A DNA stretch of 64,000 nt. Origin: Enoplosus armatus. Its lineage: Eukaryota; Chordata; Actinopteri; Centrarchiformes; Enoplosidae. Below the pieces are notes generated by a model. It searched no databases, was not told the DNA's origin, and worked only from the letters and a program-made list of their open reading frames with translations. Below are positions 24,625-36,440 of this stretch, in pieces. How positions within the stretch are numbered: the first letter of the stretch is position 1; every line of letters starts with the position of its first letter. The stretch covers positions 12,873,463-12,937,462 of the forward strand of contig NC_092181.1 in NCBI RefSeq assembly GCF_043641665.1. The letters are read 5' to 3'. The position numbers and the translations under genes are program-made.

Positions 24625-25313
24625 ACGCTTGTGTCTGCACATGCAGTGGTGTGGTAGACAAGCCCCACATGAGACCTCTCAGACACAAAGGGGTAATATA
24701 TGTATAGAAGGGCCTCTGTGTCCCAGTCTTATGGAAATACAGTCTAGCTCACTGTCTCCATGCTCCCTGGTAATGCCTGCTGCTAAACCCCAAATGGACT
24801 ATTATGTGTCTGCAGAGTGGGAGGGTCAAGAGACCTACGATGGAAATTGGAATGGGGGTAGGGACACATTAATTCAACTTAGCTGTAGTGATACACACTC
24901 AAATAGGATGTGCTCATTCCATGAAGCGCACACAAACACATACACACACCTAAGAGATGCATACACACAAATAGGGTGGACACATATGCTTCACGCAGGA
25001 TATGCATGCATGATTAACTGCACTGGATTCAAATGTATACACACAGGCAGGCACACACACACAAACACATATATACACACACTTATCTTGGACTCCAAAG
25101 CCCATGATGGACCTAACTCTGTCCCATAATCTACACTGGCCACATGCTTAGGAGATCAATGCTGTGATTACACCTGGAGTGGCTCTAGCTCTGTCTCGTG
25201 CTCTCCCCCTCGCTCTGCTCCCTTCTCCTGTGCGACCTTATCTACCAGGCTTAATCAAATTGCCAGTTAGAGGTACAGGCTGGTGCTGAAGTTGTGGATG
25301 GGAGATAGCCTGG

Positions 25314-25340
25314 GAGAGAGAGAGAGAGAGAGAGAGAGAG
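25314..25340. repeat. (GA)13 microsatellite
   Basis: An uninterrupted GA tract of 27 bases. Confidence 0.94.
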
Positions 25341-25489
25341 TGACAGAAAAGAAAGAGAGGAATAATGAACACAATCGTGCAGCTCGGCTCTGCCTCAGAA
25401 AGGGAAAGGTGTTATAATAGATGTGGACAGACGTTCGCTGTCAGCAGCCAACGCTCAATTCAGCCTCTCATCTCCTGCATTAACACCCC

Positions 25490-25790
25490 GGTGCCATCCC
25501 TTCCCTCCCACCCCCCCACCCCACCCCCCCACCCTTCGACAGTCCTCAGTAACCTCTTGCTATATTTTGCCGTCAACCACTCTCCCTCCCTCTCTCCCTC
25601 CCTCCCTCCCTCGCCCTCCCTGTCTCTCTCCATCCCTGCCTCCGTCTTTCTCCGTCTCTTTCCTGCTGCAGTCTGACACCACACCTCTTTTTATTTGGTT
25701 TTCTTCCCACCCATTCTTCACTCCCCTCGTCCCCCTTTTTTCTTCTTCTCTTCTTCCTCTTCCCTCGCTCTTTCTCTCTGCGGCAGTCTC
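25490..25790. repeat. pyrimidine-rich low-complexity tract
   Basis: About 300 bases dominated by C and T, with CCCTCC and CTTCTT units. It yields spurious Pro/Ser/Leu frames. Confidence 0.8.
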
Positions 25791-25959
25791 TCAGTCAGAT
25801 CTACATATCTTCAGCAGTAATTGACATTTTCCATTTGCCAGCCTCTTTTCCTATCGGCTGCCAGCCAGCGTCACCAAGGCAACTGCGATAGGCCCCTGTG
25901 CTTGGCGAGAGAGACATGGGGGGGTAGGTCTGCCTCTGCACTGGCTTCTCCTCTCCTCC

Positions 25960-25960
<1 letters not shown>

Positions 25961-25995
<35 letters not shown>
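25961..25995. repeat. (AC)17 microsatellite
   Basis: An uninterrupted AC tract of 35 bases. Confidence 0.96.
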
Positions 25996-25998
<3 letters not shown>

Positions 25999-25999
25999 C

Positions 26000-26150
26000 T
26001 TTGACCTGACAAGACCCTCGGCAGCCCACTTAGGGAATAGTTAATAAGCAAAAAATAATCATGAAGGTGGCGTTCAATAAGGGCATTTAAGCTAATTTAA
26101 GGACTTAATGAGCATTTTATGATCCCCCAGGGCAAAAAGGGTTGGTGAGA
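26000..26150. promoter_or_regulatory. candidate conserved non-coding block
   Basis: Repeat-free sequence right after the AC tract, with 'aataatcatgaaggtggcg', 'ttaagctaatttaagg' and 'ttaatgagcattttatgatc'. TAAT cores mixed with GC-rich spacers resemble a developmental CNE. Function is inferred. Confidence 0.27.
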
Positions 26151-26389
26151 ACGGTCATGTGCTCTATGTACACACATATAATCCTTCAATATGTTGTGTC
26201 CATATGGATTATGATATAGGGAGCTATTAAATATAATAGGCATTTCATGTCTTTGTTGCAAACATAAGAGCAGTGTAGCCAGTTGATGTATACTCTGCAG
26301 TACGTTCAGATGGACAGATGGTATATCGTCCTATTTATCTTTGATCTGTCTGTGCCTCTGTCTCTCTGTCTTTTTTGTCACTGAACTCT

Positions 26390-26391
<2 letters not shown>

Positions 26392-26445
<54 letters not shown>
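26392..26445. repeat. (TG)27 microsatellite
   Basis: An uninterrupted TG tract of about 54 bases, continuing as an interrupted TG-rich stretch to 26467. Confidence 0.96.
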
Positions 26446-26450
<5 letters not shown>

Positions 26451-29400
26451 GTGTTTGTGTGTGTTTGTCACTCTCTCTCTCTTTTATCCCAAATATGTAA
26501 AAATAACTAATGTCCTCGTAGAGTTCATTTGTGACTTACCCCAGTGTGTCTGAAAGGCAACTTTGTCAGCCAAATAACCAGGCAATGCTTCAGTCTGCTT
26601 CCCTCCAGCCACATTTCAGCTTCAGTCATTTTAAACTAAAGAACATGATGCATGAGCATCATAAAGACATGTAGATGAACAACGCTCACTTACCATTCAT
26701 TTTTAGTTATTTTATTCATGAGATTCTGCTGTTGTGTCTGCATTCTACTTGCCGTGTAAATGCTCAACCTTATCGTCGTCTGGGGTGAATGTTGGCAAAT
26801 TAGATAAAATTAAAAATGAAACTACAGTACGGGTGACAAAGGAACAAAAGTAGAGTCAAAAGTTTGCCTTAATTGATGACAAAATTGTCCATTTACGATG
26901 CCCCAAAGTTCCTGCCCTTCCTGTCTCTTTTCCTAATGATCTGCCAGCCATTATTGCCAACCAGTTTTCAAGTTGCACTGAATTTGAAGGCAGACAAGCC
27001 GGGAGAAATATGAAGATCAGTGTGAGCAATGTGGGATAAAACGCACTCTTGTACATTTGTGTTTTTGTGAATTATGTGTGTATGTGTGCAACACAATGTG
27101 CTGTCACCTCACAGTGTGTCCTGGGGCCAAGTAATGAGAGAGCATAGTAGGTCTGTCACTGTTCTCTGTCGTTCTGTAGTTAATCTTTTCTGTTACTCAT
27201 TATTTTGTTTTCTCTCACTGGTTATTTTTGATTTGTTGCCCCTTTCAAAATGTATTCTTTGAAATAGTTTAATAATCTGGCATAATATTTTTAATTGTGC
27301 ACAAGTTTAAGTTTAGCCTTGATTAAATGTAGGGTTACAAATGAATGTTCAAATTAAATGTTCACATGATGTATATTAACATTTATTCTTTAATGAAATA
27401 AGACAGCTCTCAATCTTCTTTTATGGGAATTTTGTTTACTGTGTTTCAATATGGAGCCCACACATGAAAGTTATTCACCCAGTGCATACACCAAACACCT
27501 TTTTTCTCTTCCTCGTTTGATCCACTACACATGAGCATTAGTGTCTCTTGGCCCTTCCAGTTTTACAAATATTAAATCCTCCGCAGTATCCAGTTCACAA
27601 GTGAAAAGTCCCTATCACAGAGCCAAACCGCTCTCTTGTAGCAATTCATTTTCAAACTCAACTTTAAACTCTGCGGTGGTATGTGTCGCTTCCAGTAAAG
27701 CATGCCTTCCAGTCTGAGTCAGACAGCAGCTCTTCCTGGTTACTTGCCTTCCCCCACCTATTCATGACTTCTCTACACTACCGAGCTAACTGCACACTGC
27801 CTGTGACCACCATGGAAGCGCTGCAGTCTTCATTCTGTATAAACAAACTTTACCATACTGTATTAATTCCTGCGATAAAGTGTAGCTAACTTTTAGCAGT
27901 GTGTGTGGTGACACGTGTTACCCTCCTTGCTTCCCATATCCAAAACAACAGACTGTGCTGAGGCTGATCAGTAATGCTGGTAAACCAGTGGGATGGAAAC
28001 TTGACTTGCATGCTGCTGGTATTGTACACAGCTGATACGATTCCTTTCACAGCAGCCCGTACAAACTCAGGCGTACTATGCTGAGACCAATAGGCAATTT
28101 TGTTCAGCGAGAGTTTCAGCCATTCAAGTAACTTCATGGCAACACAAAGTTGTCACTCTATCAGTGACTACTTGTAAGCAAGAACTTGAAAAGAAGAAAA
28201 GGTTTATTGAAAGCTGCACAGTATACACAAGAGGTGTAACATACGTATATGCATTGGTTTCATTCTCCCTTTTGTTCTCCCTTTATCAAAGACATGTGGG
28301 TTTGGAGAAATACTCCTAATACTAAATAGGATATAATTCATGTGTTTCTACAAATAGCCCGACTGTCTGAACAATAATAGAGTCTGGACCATTATAGAAA
28401 CTTGAGACTTGACTTCTAACTCAAACATGAGACTCAACTCATGCTGCTGAAGTCTAGATTGTCCATCTCCATTATTGCTGCTTTGGGTTCTCCTGTATTT
28501 AGTGTGCTTGGATGGAGAGGTAGGAGCTGATAGTGGTGTTGGGTGGCAGGATAGAAAAAGCAGATAATCAGCAGGACCAGAACCACCTCTCATAAACCGC
28601 AGCAATGGCTAAATTGAAGGCCAGTGCGATTTCCATCACCACTGGGCTTTATACTGCAACCTGCGGAGATTCTAGCCACGATTAGGGAGAATAAAAAAAA
28701 CACACACACAAAAGCCATATAACATACATGCACACTCTCTCACTCACACACAGTCCAGTCTTTATCTGACACATCTCACAGATATGCAGTCTGTCTTGTC
28801 GTTAAAATGCATCTATTTGGTTACCATGCAAGGCAATCCCACAGATAGGCTGTTGGCATGGCAAAGGTAGAGCTAAGAATGACTTCCTCCTCTTCCATTC
28901 TGTGTAATACGAGGCTCAGTCAGCAGCTATAGAACTATGTCAGTCTTTGCTTGCATCTGCAGGGCACTGAGAAAAAGCTCCTTCTGAGCCAATTGCTCCA
29001 TTACTCTCTTTGTCTGAATGTCTGTTTTCACGCACACACATATACACTTTCTCATCTCCTGTTCCTCCTCTCCAAGGCTTAGTCTTTCTCCCTTAATGAG
29101 CAACTAAATTATTTCAATTAAAGTGTCACCTGTCAGTCAGACAGCTCCAGGTGATGTTTTGTAATGTTGGAATTCATTTCAATCATCTCTGCCGTGCGTG
29201 GTCGAACCCAGGGACTGAGACAATCCCCCAGCCTCCACTGGTACGCACACCTCATGTACTGTCTTACCTCCACCACCACCACCACCACCCCTTCCTCCCC
29301 TCTCCCTCCCTCACTCCCTCCACCCCTCCCGCATGTCTCCTCACTTTAATTAGCTCTGGATTAAATTAAAAGCTATATGTTGGCGTTAATTGATTTATCT

Positions 29401-29482
29401 TGAGACAGGGTCTATAATTACAGGTTCTCAATGGAGAGATCTACGCTGTGACGCTAGAGGCTTCCCTCACTTCATTGTCTGG

Positions 29483-29485
<3 letters not shown>

Positions 29486-29517
<32 letters not shown>
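29486..29517. repeat. (TG)16 microsatellite
   Basis: An uninterrupted TG tract of 32 bases. Confidence 0.95.
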
Positions 29518-29518
<1 letters not shown>

Positions 29519-29599
29519 ATGCATGTGTGTATGCATTTATGTGTTGCCGGTGTTTGTGTGTGATCACCACCGTAAGCATAATAAGCATTGTTTGAGCCA

Positions 29600-29725
29600 G
29601 TCAGAGGTTAGCGAGCAGGCACCACTCGATGAGCAAGGGAATAAAAGATGATGCAAATAGATGTCGTCTCGCCATAATGAAACACAATTACAGCTTTATT
29701 AGAAGATGTAATTGCTTTGTTAGAG
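29600..29725. promoter_or_regulatory. candidate enhancer with POU octamer
   Basis: A repeat-free block containing a perfect octamer ATGCAAAT at 29651-29658, followed by 'gccataatgaaacacaatta' and 'gatgtaattgctttg'. It combines a POU core with several TAAT/AATTA cores in 75 bp. A developmental regulatory role is inferred from motif clustering only. Confidence 0.33.
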
Positions 29726-32000
29726 CATCTCAATTTGTCCTTGTTGTGCGCCGTTTATTCCTGCCATTATACAATGCACATGCTCATCCATACTTGACCT
29801 GCTATGTAATATGTGACACCCCCCCCCCCCTTCAGTTATTATTCTGCAAGCATGGAGAGTTGTCTTTATTGTCTTTATGGAGAGAAGTGGGCTTTCAATG
29901 GTGATGGGTGGTTTGCTGTGAGGGAGCCTGAAGGCTTTGGCTGTATCACTGGCAATTGGTGTTCTGTGCCGTAACACACACATGCACACTCACATATTGA
30001 CACTTCCTGTAACACACAGGCTTCAACATGGATACACACAATTTAAATGCAGATGCACACAGACAAGCATACACACCCACAAAACTATACATACATTTTT
30101 TTCTCTATTTCTTTACCCAAACTCCTCTCACCAAGCTCATCTAAAGTTAACCTGCTGCACTTCAGCATTCTTTTTTCCTCCTATTCTTCCTTCCAGTCAA
30201 CTGTATGCATCCCAATCAAGGCCAGCAGAGCGCAGAGTGCTGTCTGTCCGTCCATTGTTACACCACACGCTGGCTGACTGGCTGGCATCAGGCCTGGAGG
30301 TGTGAAATGAGCCCACTGGGGGCTATAGTCTGGCTTGAGCACTAGTCAAACAGCTCCGGACATCATGAGAGAGGGAGACAGACGGGTAGGGGCAGAGCGA
30401 GTGCAGTGAAGGGTGGAGGCGAAAGAAAGAAACTGACGATATAAAAGATCGTGAGTGAGAGGAGAGAGAACAAAGGAGTGGGGGAGAGAGAAGAAGAAAA
30501 AAGAAAGATAGAGGCCAACTCAGCTGGAGAATGAGGGAGAGAGGAAAAGAAGGGTGGAAGATGGATAGAGAGAGAGAGAGAGGATGAGAGATGGAGAGAC
30601 ATGGCTCATCTGCTTCTGCTTTCTGGCTGCAGCAAGATTGCAGGATTTCCTAGATCAGCCAACTGTGGAAGTGAATTTTTCCCCTGCTTGTCTCCCCTCA
30701 CTCTCTGTCTCCCTTCACCTCTCTCTTGCACTCCCCCATCTCCTCCCGTCTCTTGCCTGTCACTGAGCAAAGGATTAAATTCTTATTTCTTTTCCAATGC
30801 TGTAGTGATATCAGATTATGCTCCTTTATCCTACCATTCTACCACTACTATTCCACCTGTCTGTTGTCTTATACCTACATGCCTCTCCATTGTCACTATA
30901 TTCACTGTTAAAGCCGTTTTGAGATCAAAACACGATACCCTTTAAAGGCTAGATAGACGCATGACGGGCTGAATTACATCCAGATATGTTTTAAACTATA
31001 TAAAGGAGTGAAATCTTGTAATCTATTACCTATATTCTGTGATTAATGAAATGAAAAAAACCTTGATTGCTTTTAGCCAACTTTTTGCTTTTTGATGGTA
31101 ATGAGGGTCAGCTGGATGGTCAGTACAGCGGATGGAGCTTACATCTGTCCATTCAGCACTTTGGGACAGAACTAGATATCTTGACAATTATATGAAGTTT
31201 GATTATGGCAGGAAAAACATTTTCAATATGATTTCTTTGGCAAATACAGCCACAAATATTATTATATTATATTATTATATATATTTTTAGCTAGTTTGAT
31301 GCGTGGTGACATCTTAATATATGTTTTCATTAGAGTGAATCATTTCAGATGTTACTATGTAGATTGGATATGCACGTTTTCTGTAAGATATTGGCAATAT
31401 AACAAGGCACTCTCCCCTGACAGTTAAACAAGGCTCTCTCCAAAATATTGCGAATAAAACAGCTGAATAGTATGTTTCATCAAATGTTATTCCTGAACAG
31501 GTGAAGAGAGTCTGGCATACATACTGCACACACAACTCCAACTGAAGCTGATGTAGTGATAACGTTAGCTTGCAACTATTGATTCCAAATATGTATGCAT
31601 TTGAAATATGGATTTTCCATGTGTCTGGGAAAAGGGCTTCGTAGCGGTAGGTAGTTACATGTTTTTACATCCTTATTGAACTCAGTACCACTTGGTGTGA
31701 AATCCATCAGCTAAGCTCCGTAAGAAGGCGCCGCCTGGGTAATAAAAGAGAGTGAGTGCTTCAGACAAGGATGACAAAAACCAGGTCTCTCTCTGAATGT
31801 TGACAAAGCCTTTAAAAATAATTGTCAGTAAATTAGTGCAAGTTATACTGTACCTTTGGGGAAAGTAGTTTTCGGCTTTTGACACATTTGAATTTGGGAG
31901 CATTAAGTCACAGCTCAGCACAAAGGGATGTAAGGTCACTTCCTTTACCCCTAACTTTTAGAGGCAATGGCAGGAGCATTGCTAATAATCAGCATGTTTG
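29726..32000. other. intergenic stretch, no gene seen
   Basis: Contains a 12-C run (29819-29830), a GA-rich tract (30366-30600), a CT-rich stretch (30690-30760) and a TATTA-rich AT stretch near 31255-31290. No gene recognised. Confidence 0.62.
30366..30600. repeat. GA-rich polypurine tract
   Basis: About 235 bases strongly biased to A and G on the + strand. Confidence 0.8.
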
Positions 32001-32163
32001 GAAACCAGAGTACCCACAGGAAGCTTACATGACCGTGGAGAGAGTATGTACACTATGTAAGGAAAGGCCCCATTCACATTTGATCCCAGGACCTTCTTGC
32101 AGAGAGGTGACAGTGCTGATCCACTGTGCTGCCTCTCACTACTATGCCACCCAGTAGCCCATT
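32001..32163 (-). repeat. degraded tRNA-like fish repeat (SINE-type)
   Basis: On the minus strand it reads 'gggtggcatagtagtgagag', 'gcagcacagtggatcagcac', 'tgtcacctctctgcaagaag' and 'gtcctgggatcaaatg', then 'ggggcctttcc' and 'tgggtactctggtttcc'. This matches, with decay, an abundant teleost repeat whose copies read GGTGGTGCAGTGGTTAGCAC followed by a B-box-like GGTTCGAATCC. The B box here is mutated and the A-box part looks partly duplicated. Confidence 0.7.
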
Positions 32164-32449
32164 GGTAAAAACATAAAAAAAAAACAATATTACTTTCAAT
32201 CATTCAATCATCTGTATGCGTAATGGGACGTAGCCCAAGGACCTGCTGAGTAAAGCTGTAAGCTAGTGACAAGTGGTGAGGCTCAGCCATTCCATATCTG
32301 GCAAGCTGTCAAAAACCAAAGCCAGCTCCCCATCTAGATTACAGTTTGCCAGCCTGCCTCCATCCATCTCTCTCTTCGTCTGGACGGACGGACAGCAGAT
32401 TAGCTTCCACACAGCTTCCACGGCAGCATGTTATATCCCATCCTGCTCT

Positions 32450-32640
32450 AAGTGACCCATGATTAATTGCACATTATGAACTTAACCGAGATTGTTCTCC
32501 AGATACGTAGGCGTCGATAATGTCTGAATCCTCTTTAATAGGCCACTTCTGACAGTATTCATAATGTGCCATTTGCCCTGATCCCTCCCTAATGTATTCC
32601 CGCTTTGTGAAAATTTCACTAATTTAGGGGTGGGGGAAAT
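32450..32640. promoter_or_regulatory. candidate conserved non-coding block
   Basis: A repeat-free block with 'catgattaattgcacatt', 'gtaggcgtcgataatgtctg' and two similar strings, 'cacattatgaac' and 'cataatgtgcc', about 95 bp apart. TAAT cores and CpGs recur in an otherwise AT-neutral setting. A regulatory role is inferred. Confidence 0.28.
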
Positions 32641-33851
32641 GGGCCAAAGGGAAGAGCGGATCAGGAGTGGGATGATTCTCCCATCAGTTAGTTAGCCCAC
32701 AGGCACAAGCCTTTGGGGATCGAGGAAAAAAGCAAAGTTTGTTCATGTGTGAAATCCCCGTTCTCGGCTTTTTCTAGGAAAAAGATAGACAGAGTTCAGT
32801 TACCCCTTAGGTTTACAGGATATGGTCTCACCAGATATTTTGGAGGTTACACTATGTATTTATAGATTACTGCAGGTATCTCATTTTCCTATTTTGTTTA
32901 TTTTTCTGAACATAACAATACTTTTATGCTGTTAATGACTTGGGGTGATATTCACACATCCAGTGAAGCAGATCAGTTGGGAACAGAAGCTGTAATTTAA
33001 ATGGAACAAATCCAGCATGTAACACTTGATTAAAGTAACCTTTAACTTACTAAACCGTTTGCCTTTTAGTATCATGCATACTAATCATATAAGTTGATGA
33101 GCAGTCGGTGAGTGCTTGTAAGTATTGGTCTGATGGATCTTAATTTTGAAAACCCACTGTACTTGAAAACTTTTCCACTGTCAGATTCTTTCTTACCTTC
33201 TCAGTGACTAACTTTCCTCTCTCCAACCCCTAATCTCTGGCCAGCCACATCCACCGTATCTCTAAATTGATGTGCTCGCTGCTCCAGCGAAACACTCCAG
33301 TTGACCACCTTCTTCTCAACTTTTGTTAATCTTTCTCTCGCCGATCTTCTGTGGTCATAAACCCATACACTCTATATCTCCAAATGAGGTGTCAACACAA
33401 GGCTGAGCTCACCTCACCTGTCTGGTAGAACACCCAAACCCCCACATACACCCACCACTCCCCCACACTCACACACACATACATATTTGCTTTCCCGTCT
33501 GTCCACCAGCAGCTCACTAATCCCCCTTCTCTCTCTGTCAGGTGTGTTTGAGTGTGTGTGTCTCTGTGTATCTGCCTGTGTGATTTTGTGTGTACACATG
33601 TATTTATGTGTGATGTAAAAAGCAGCAGGGTTTATCTTCTGTCTCTGTGTGATGTGGTGCAAACAAAGGCAGCGTCCATGCGGCCCCAGCCTGCGCTGCA
33701 GCAGGACTGTAAACATTGTGCCGCTACAAAGGGAAAAACCCTCTCCGCCTGCCTGCCTGTGTAAATCCCACTGCTTTCACCAATTAACACCAGGGAAGAA
33801 ACTCACCGCTTGTGTGCCGTCTGCTGGTGTTTATCAGTAGAAAGAGGCTGT

Positions 33852-33855
<4 letters not shown>

Positions 33856-33884
<29 letters not shown>
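33856..33884. repeat. (GA)14 microsatellite
   Basis: An uninterrupted GA tract of 29 bases. Confidence 0.95.
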
Positions 33885-33890
<6 letters not shown>

Positions 33891-33899
33891 CATATTGCT

Positions 33900-34140
33900 C
33901 AGTCGTGATACAATATGCCGGAGCTGACGTTTATGACTGTTTAGATAGCCATAACCACAGCAGGCGGTGATGGTAATAATGCTGTGTTGACTTTAGCCCA
34001 GGTGGGAATATGTCAGTTTTGCATCGCCACCGCCAAATTGCCACGTCTATTGTTTAGTAATTAATGCTTAATTAGGAAGCTTGCTTCAATCAGCGGTGGG
34101 GTCGTTAAGAGAGGTGTTGCACGCGCTATAAACAAATGTT
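33900..34140. promoter_or_regulatory. candidate enhancer, SOX + homeodomain cores
   Basis: A repeat-free 240-bp block. Near its end it has a SOX-type ATTGTT (34049-34054), TAATTA at 34058-34063 and TAATTA at 34069-34074, all within 26 bp. Upstream lie 'gccaccgccaaattgccacg' and E-box-like 'cccaggtggg'. Adjacent SOX and homeodomain cores are typical of developmental enhancers. No conservation data. Confidence 0.35.
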
Positions 34141-34521
34141 ACCTTTATGAATACAAATTGAGCTGTTTTTTTGTTTTTTTTTTGCCCGTGCCCTCTTTTT
34201 GTCCTTGTGTCGCCGAGTATAAGGAGTGAGTACACTGAGGCATCCATCTTGAGCTGGATGTGGGTGCTAAAGGACTGAACGGGGACAAGGTTTCTCTCAT
34301 GCTGCTTTGCACTGCTGCTGAGTTGCTATTTTGTCTCTTTGTCTCTCTTTTTTCTTTCCAAGGCAGCTTCAATGTGGCTTACTATGTGCTCTGGGTTGTT
34401 ATTTGGAGATGGATCCCCCATGCCACTGTGCTGTCACACTCCAACCTATGGAGGAAGGCTGGGAGGGGCAAGGAGGGATGGATGGGGTGGGGTTGGGGGG
34501 GTACAGTCATTGGAGAAAGTG

Positions 34522-34522
<1 letters not shown>

Positions 34523-34599
<77 letters not shown>
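34523..34599. repeat. (TG)38 microsatellite
   Basis: An uninterrupted TG tract of about 77 bases between G-rich flanks. The second-longest pure dinucleotide tract here. Confidence 0.97.
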
Positions 34600-34603
<4 letters not shown>

Positions 34604-34818
34604 TGGGGGGGTAAAGCTTAGTTGGGGGAGGAGAGCCAGAGAGAAGAGGGGAGCATGCAGCGTGCAGCTGGAAGAGGCAGAGATGAGCGGAGGCGTGAAA
34701 TTGGCACTGCACCGTCCACCACCCACAGCCCTCCCCTCAATCTCAACCTACCGCCTGCTTGCCCCCTCCGCTCCGTTCCACCAAGGAAAGGACCATGTGT
34801 GCGCTGACTATATCACTC

Positions 34819-34821
<3 letters not shown>

Positions 34822-34850
<29 letters not shown>
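34822..34850. repeat. (TG)14 microsatellite
   Basis: An uninterrupted TG tract of 29 bases followed by interrupted TATG repeats. Confidence 0.94.
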
Positions 34851-34857
<7 letters not shown>

Positions 34858-36194
34858 TATGTGTATGAGTATAAGTATGTGGTGTTGTGTGTCTGTACCC
34901 CAGTAAGCTACGTATGACACTTCTGTTTGCCATGCCCAAGTAATGCATTCTCTCACTCCCTCCCCTTATATATATTTCTTCGTTAACGCACACACCCACA
35001 CACACACACACACAAGCACACTTCACCCCACCCTCCCTGCCACTATGGAGTGGTCATAACTCACCTTAATTGTATTTCGTAGGTGGTGCTCAGACGTAGA
35101 GTGCATAGTGAAATGTAGCGGGGACCGTGAGAGAGCAGTAATGGGAGTGAGGGCAAGGCACTGGAAGGGTGGAAACGATCGACCTATTGGCCCCTGAAAA
35201 ACACACATTATGCATTTAGGATGGACACACACACTCACATAAACAGGCTCACCCTCAGCTAGCATGAAGACACACTCGCTCTCTCAAAGTCAAACGCACA
35301 TACGTTGAGCACTTGGCCATTTTACGTACATGTACACCAATTATTAGTTGTTCATGAAAATGTGTCACGTAAATGTGCATGAAGGAAGTCATTGCACCCC
35401 TTCTCCTTTATTCAACCTTTTGCTGGGCTGTGTATGCTCGGGACCTTGAGATGTCCCAGTCTGGACCATATAGAACTCTATGTGCACAGTGAAAATGCTA
35501 ATAAAAGTTTTGCTCTTTACATGCATTTATGCTGCCAATATGATTTCAGTCATATCCTCAGACACAGTCATACTTTCAAACATGTGTCGGCACACGCGCA
35601 CACACTTCCACCTTTTCCTCCTTTCCTTGTTAATCAGTGTCATAGTAAATCAGAGGCCTGGGGTGTGAGGTTGGGGAGTGTAATAAGCTCATCTGGCCAG
35701 TGAGAAGGTTTTCTCTGCTGCTGTGTTGACTGCTCTCAGGTAATTAAAGCAGCAGCCGCAACTGTGCAGTCCAGTCCCCCTGTGAGTCCCACATTGTCAC
35801 TCCATTAGCAACTAACCTGGACAACCTGCATTCGGGTTGACACACACCAAAGAAAGCCAGTATGACGCTAATCAACTGTGTTGGTGAGTCTATTGGAGGA
35901 GCTCATGTGGTATTTATCTGAACGCGTCCAAGGGAGGAGGATGAAAAGGGATGGCATGCAACAGGAAATCTCTTCATGAATCACCTTGATAAGAGTAGAT
36001 TATAAGAGACAATGCAAAGGACACAATACTTGAACTTCATCATCCATCCACTAACCTGTTTGTTGAAGCAGTTACACTTTATATGCACACTGTTGTTTGT
36101 TATGCGTATCATGAAGGGAGCAATCTGGGAATGTATTATTATTCAATTTAACATTAATCAAATGTTTTTATATTACTATTGAATTAATATACTC

Positions 36195-36440
36195 TGTAAA
36201 GTGAAGGAGGTCACTTAAAGTGATGAACAATCAATTGTCACCCAATCATATGGAACTTTTTAGCCTTTTTTGCTCAGCTTTGATGTGGTGCCCCACACAT
36301 TTATTGCATGTTTGTGTCTCACTGTTCACATAAACCTGGTTTGATGTTATTTCTCAGGAGACCAAACAGAGCTAAAGGACTTCACCGGAAACCCAACTCC
36401 ACTGTTATGATGATATTGTCAAAGTAGGCAGTTGTCACTA
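36195..36440 (+). mobile_element. decayed relative of the 15.26-kb MITE
   Basis: Shares with 15264-15759 the order 'gtgaaggaggtcactt', 'aaagtgatgaac', 'ggaactttttagcc' and, downstream, 'gagaccaaacagagctaaa'. It then reads 'cggaaacccaactccactg'. The arrangement fits one dispersed family, but this copy is diverged and its ends are unclear. Confidence 0.5.

Larger units (their letters stand above)
24479..25950. other. intergenic stretch, no gene seen
   Basis: Contains GT and CA tracts (24598-24624; 24920-25085), a GA tract (25314-25340) and a strongly pyrimidine-rich region (25490-25790). The long + strand frame ending at 25129 joins SINE and CA-repeat sequence and is not a gene. Confidence 0.68.
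26151..29599. other. intergenic stretch, no gene seen
   Basis: Has a (TG)n tract at 26392-26445, a CA-rich stretch near 28698-28750 and a (TG)n tract at 29486-29517. The rest is AT-balanced unique sequence. A minus-strand frame at 27886-28137 (83 codons) and one at 28348-28605 have less biased composition than most, but no recognisable family or splice context. Confidence 0.58.
32164..36194. other. intergenic stretch with two CNE-like blocks
   Basis: Contains complex blocks at 32450-32640 and 33900-34140, a GA tract (33856-33884), the long GT tract at 34523-34599 and another at 34822-34850, and scattered CA stretches. Frames around 34260-34868 are built on the GT tracts. No exon recognised. 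Confidence 0.62.

Noticed and set aside
24374..25129. Longest + strand reading frame (251 codons)
   Set aside because: It runs through a minus-strand SINE, a GT tract and a CA-rich stretch. It shows no domain, no conserved composition and no splice context.
27886..28137. Minus-strand 83-codon frame with fairly normal composition
   Set aside because: Considered as a possible old gene or transposon fragment, but no family could be named and no splice sites flank it.
34260..34868. 202-codon frame with Cys-Val repeats
   Set aside because: Its length comes from the (TG)n tracts at 34523 and 34822.
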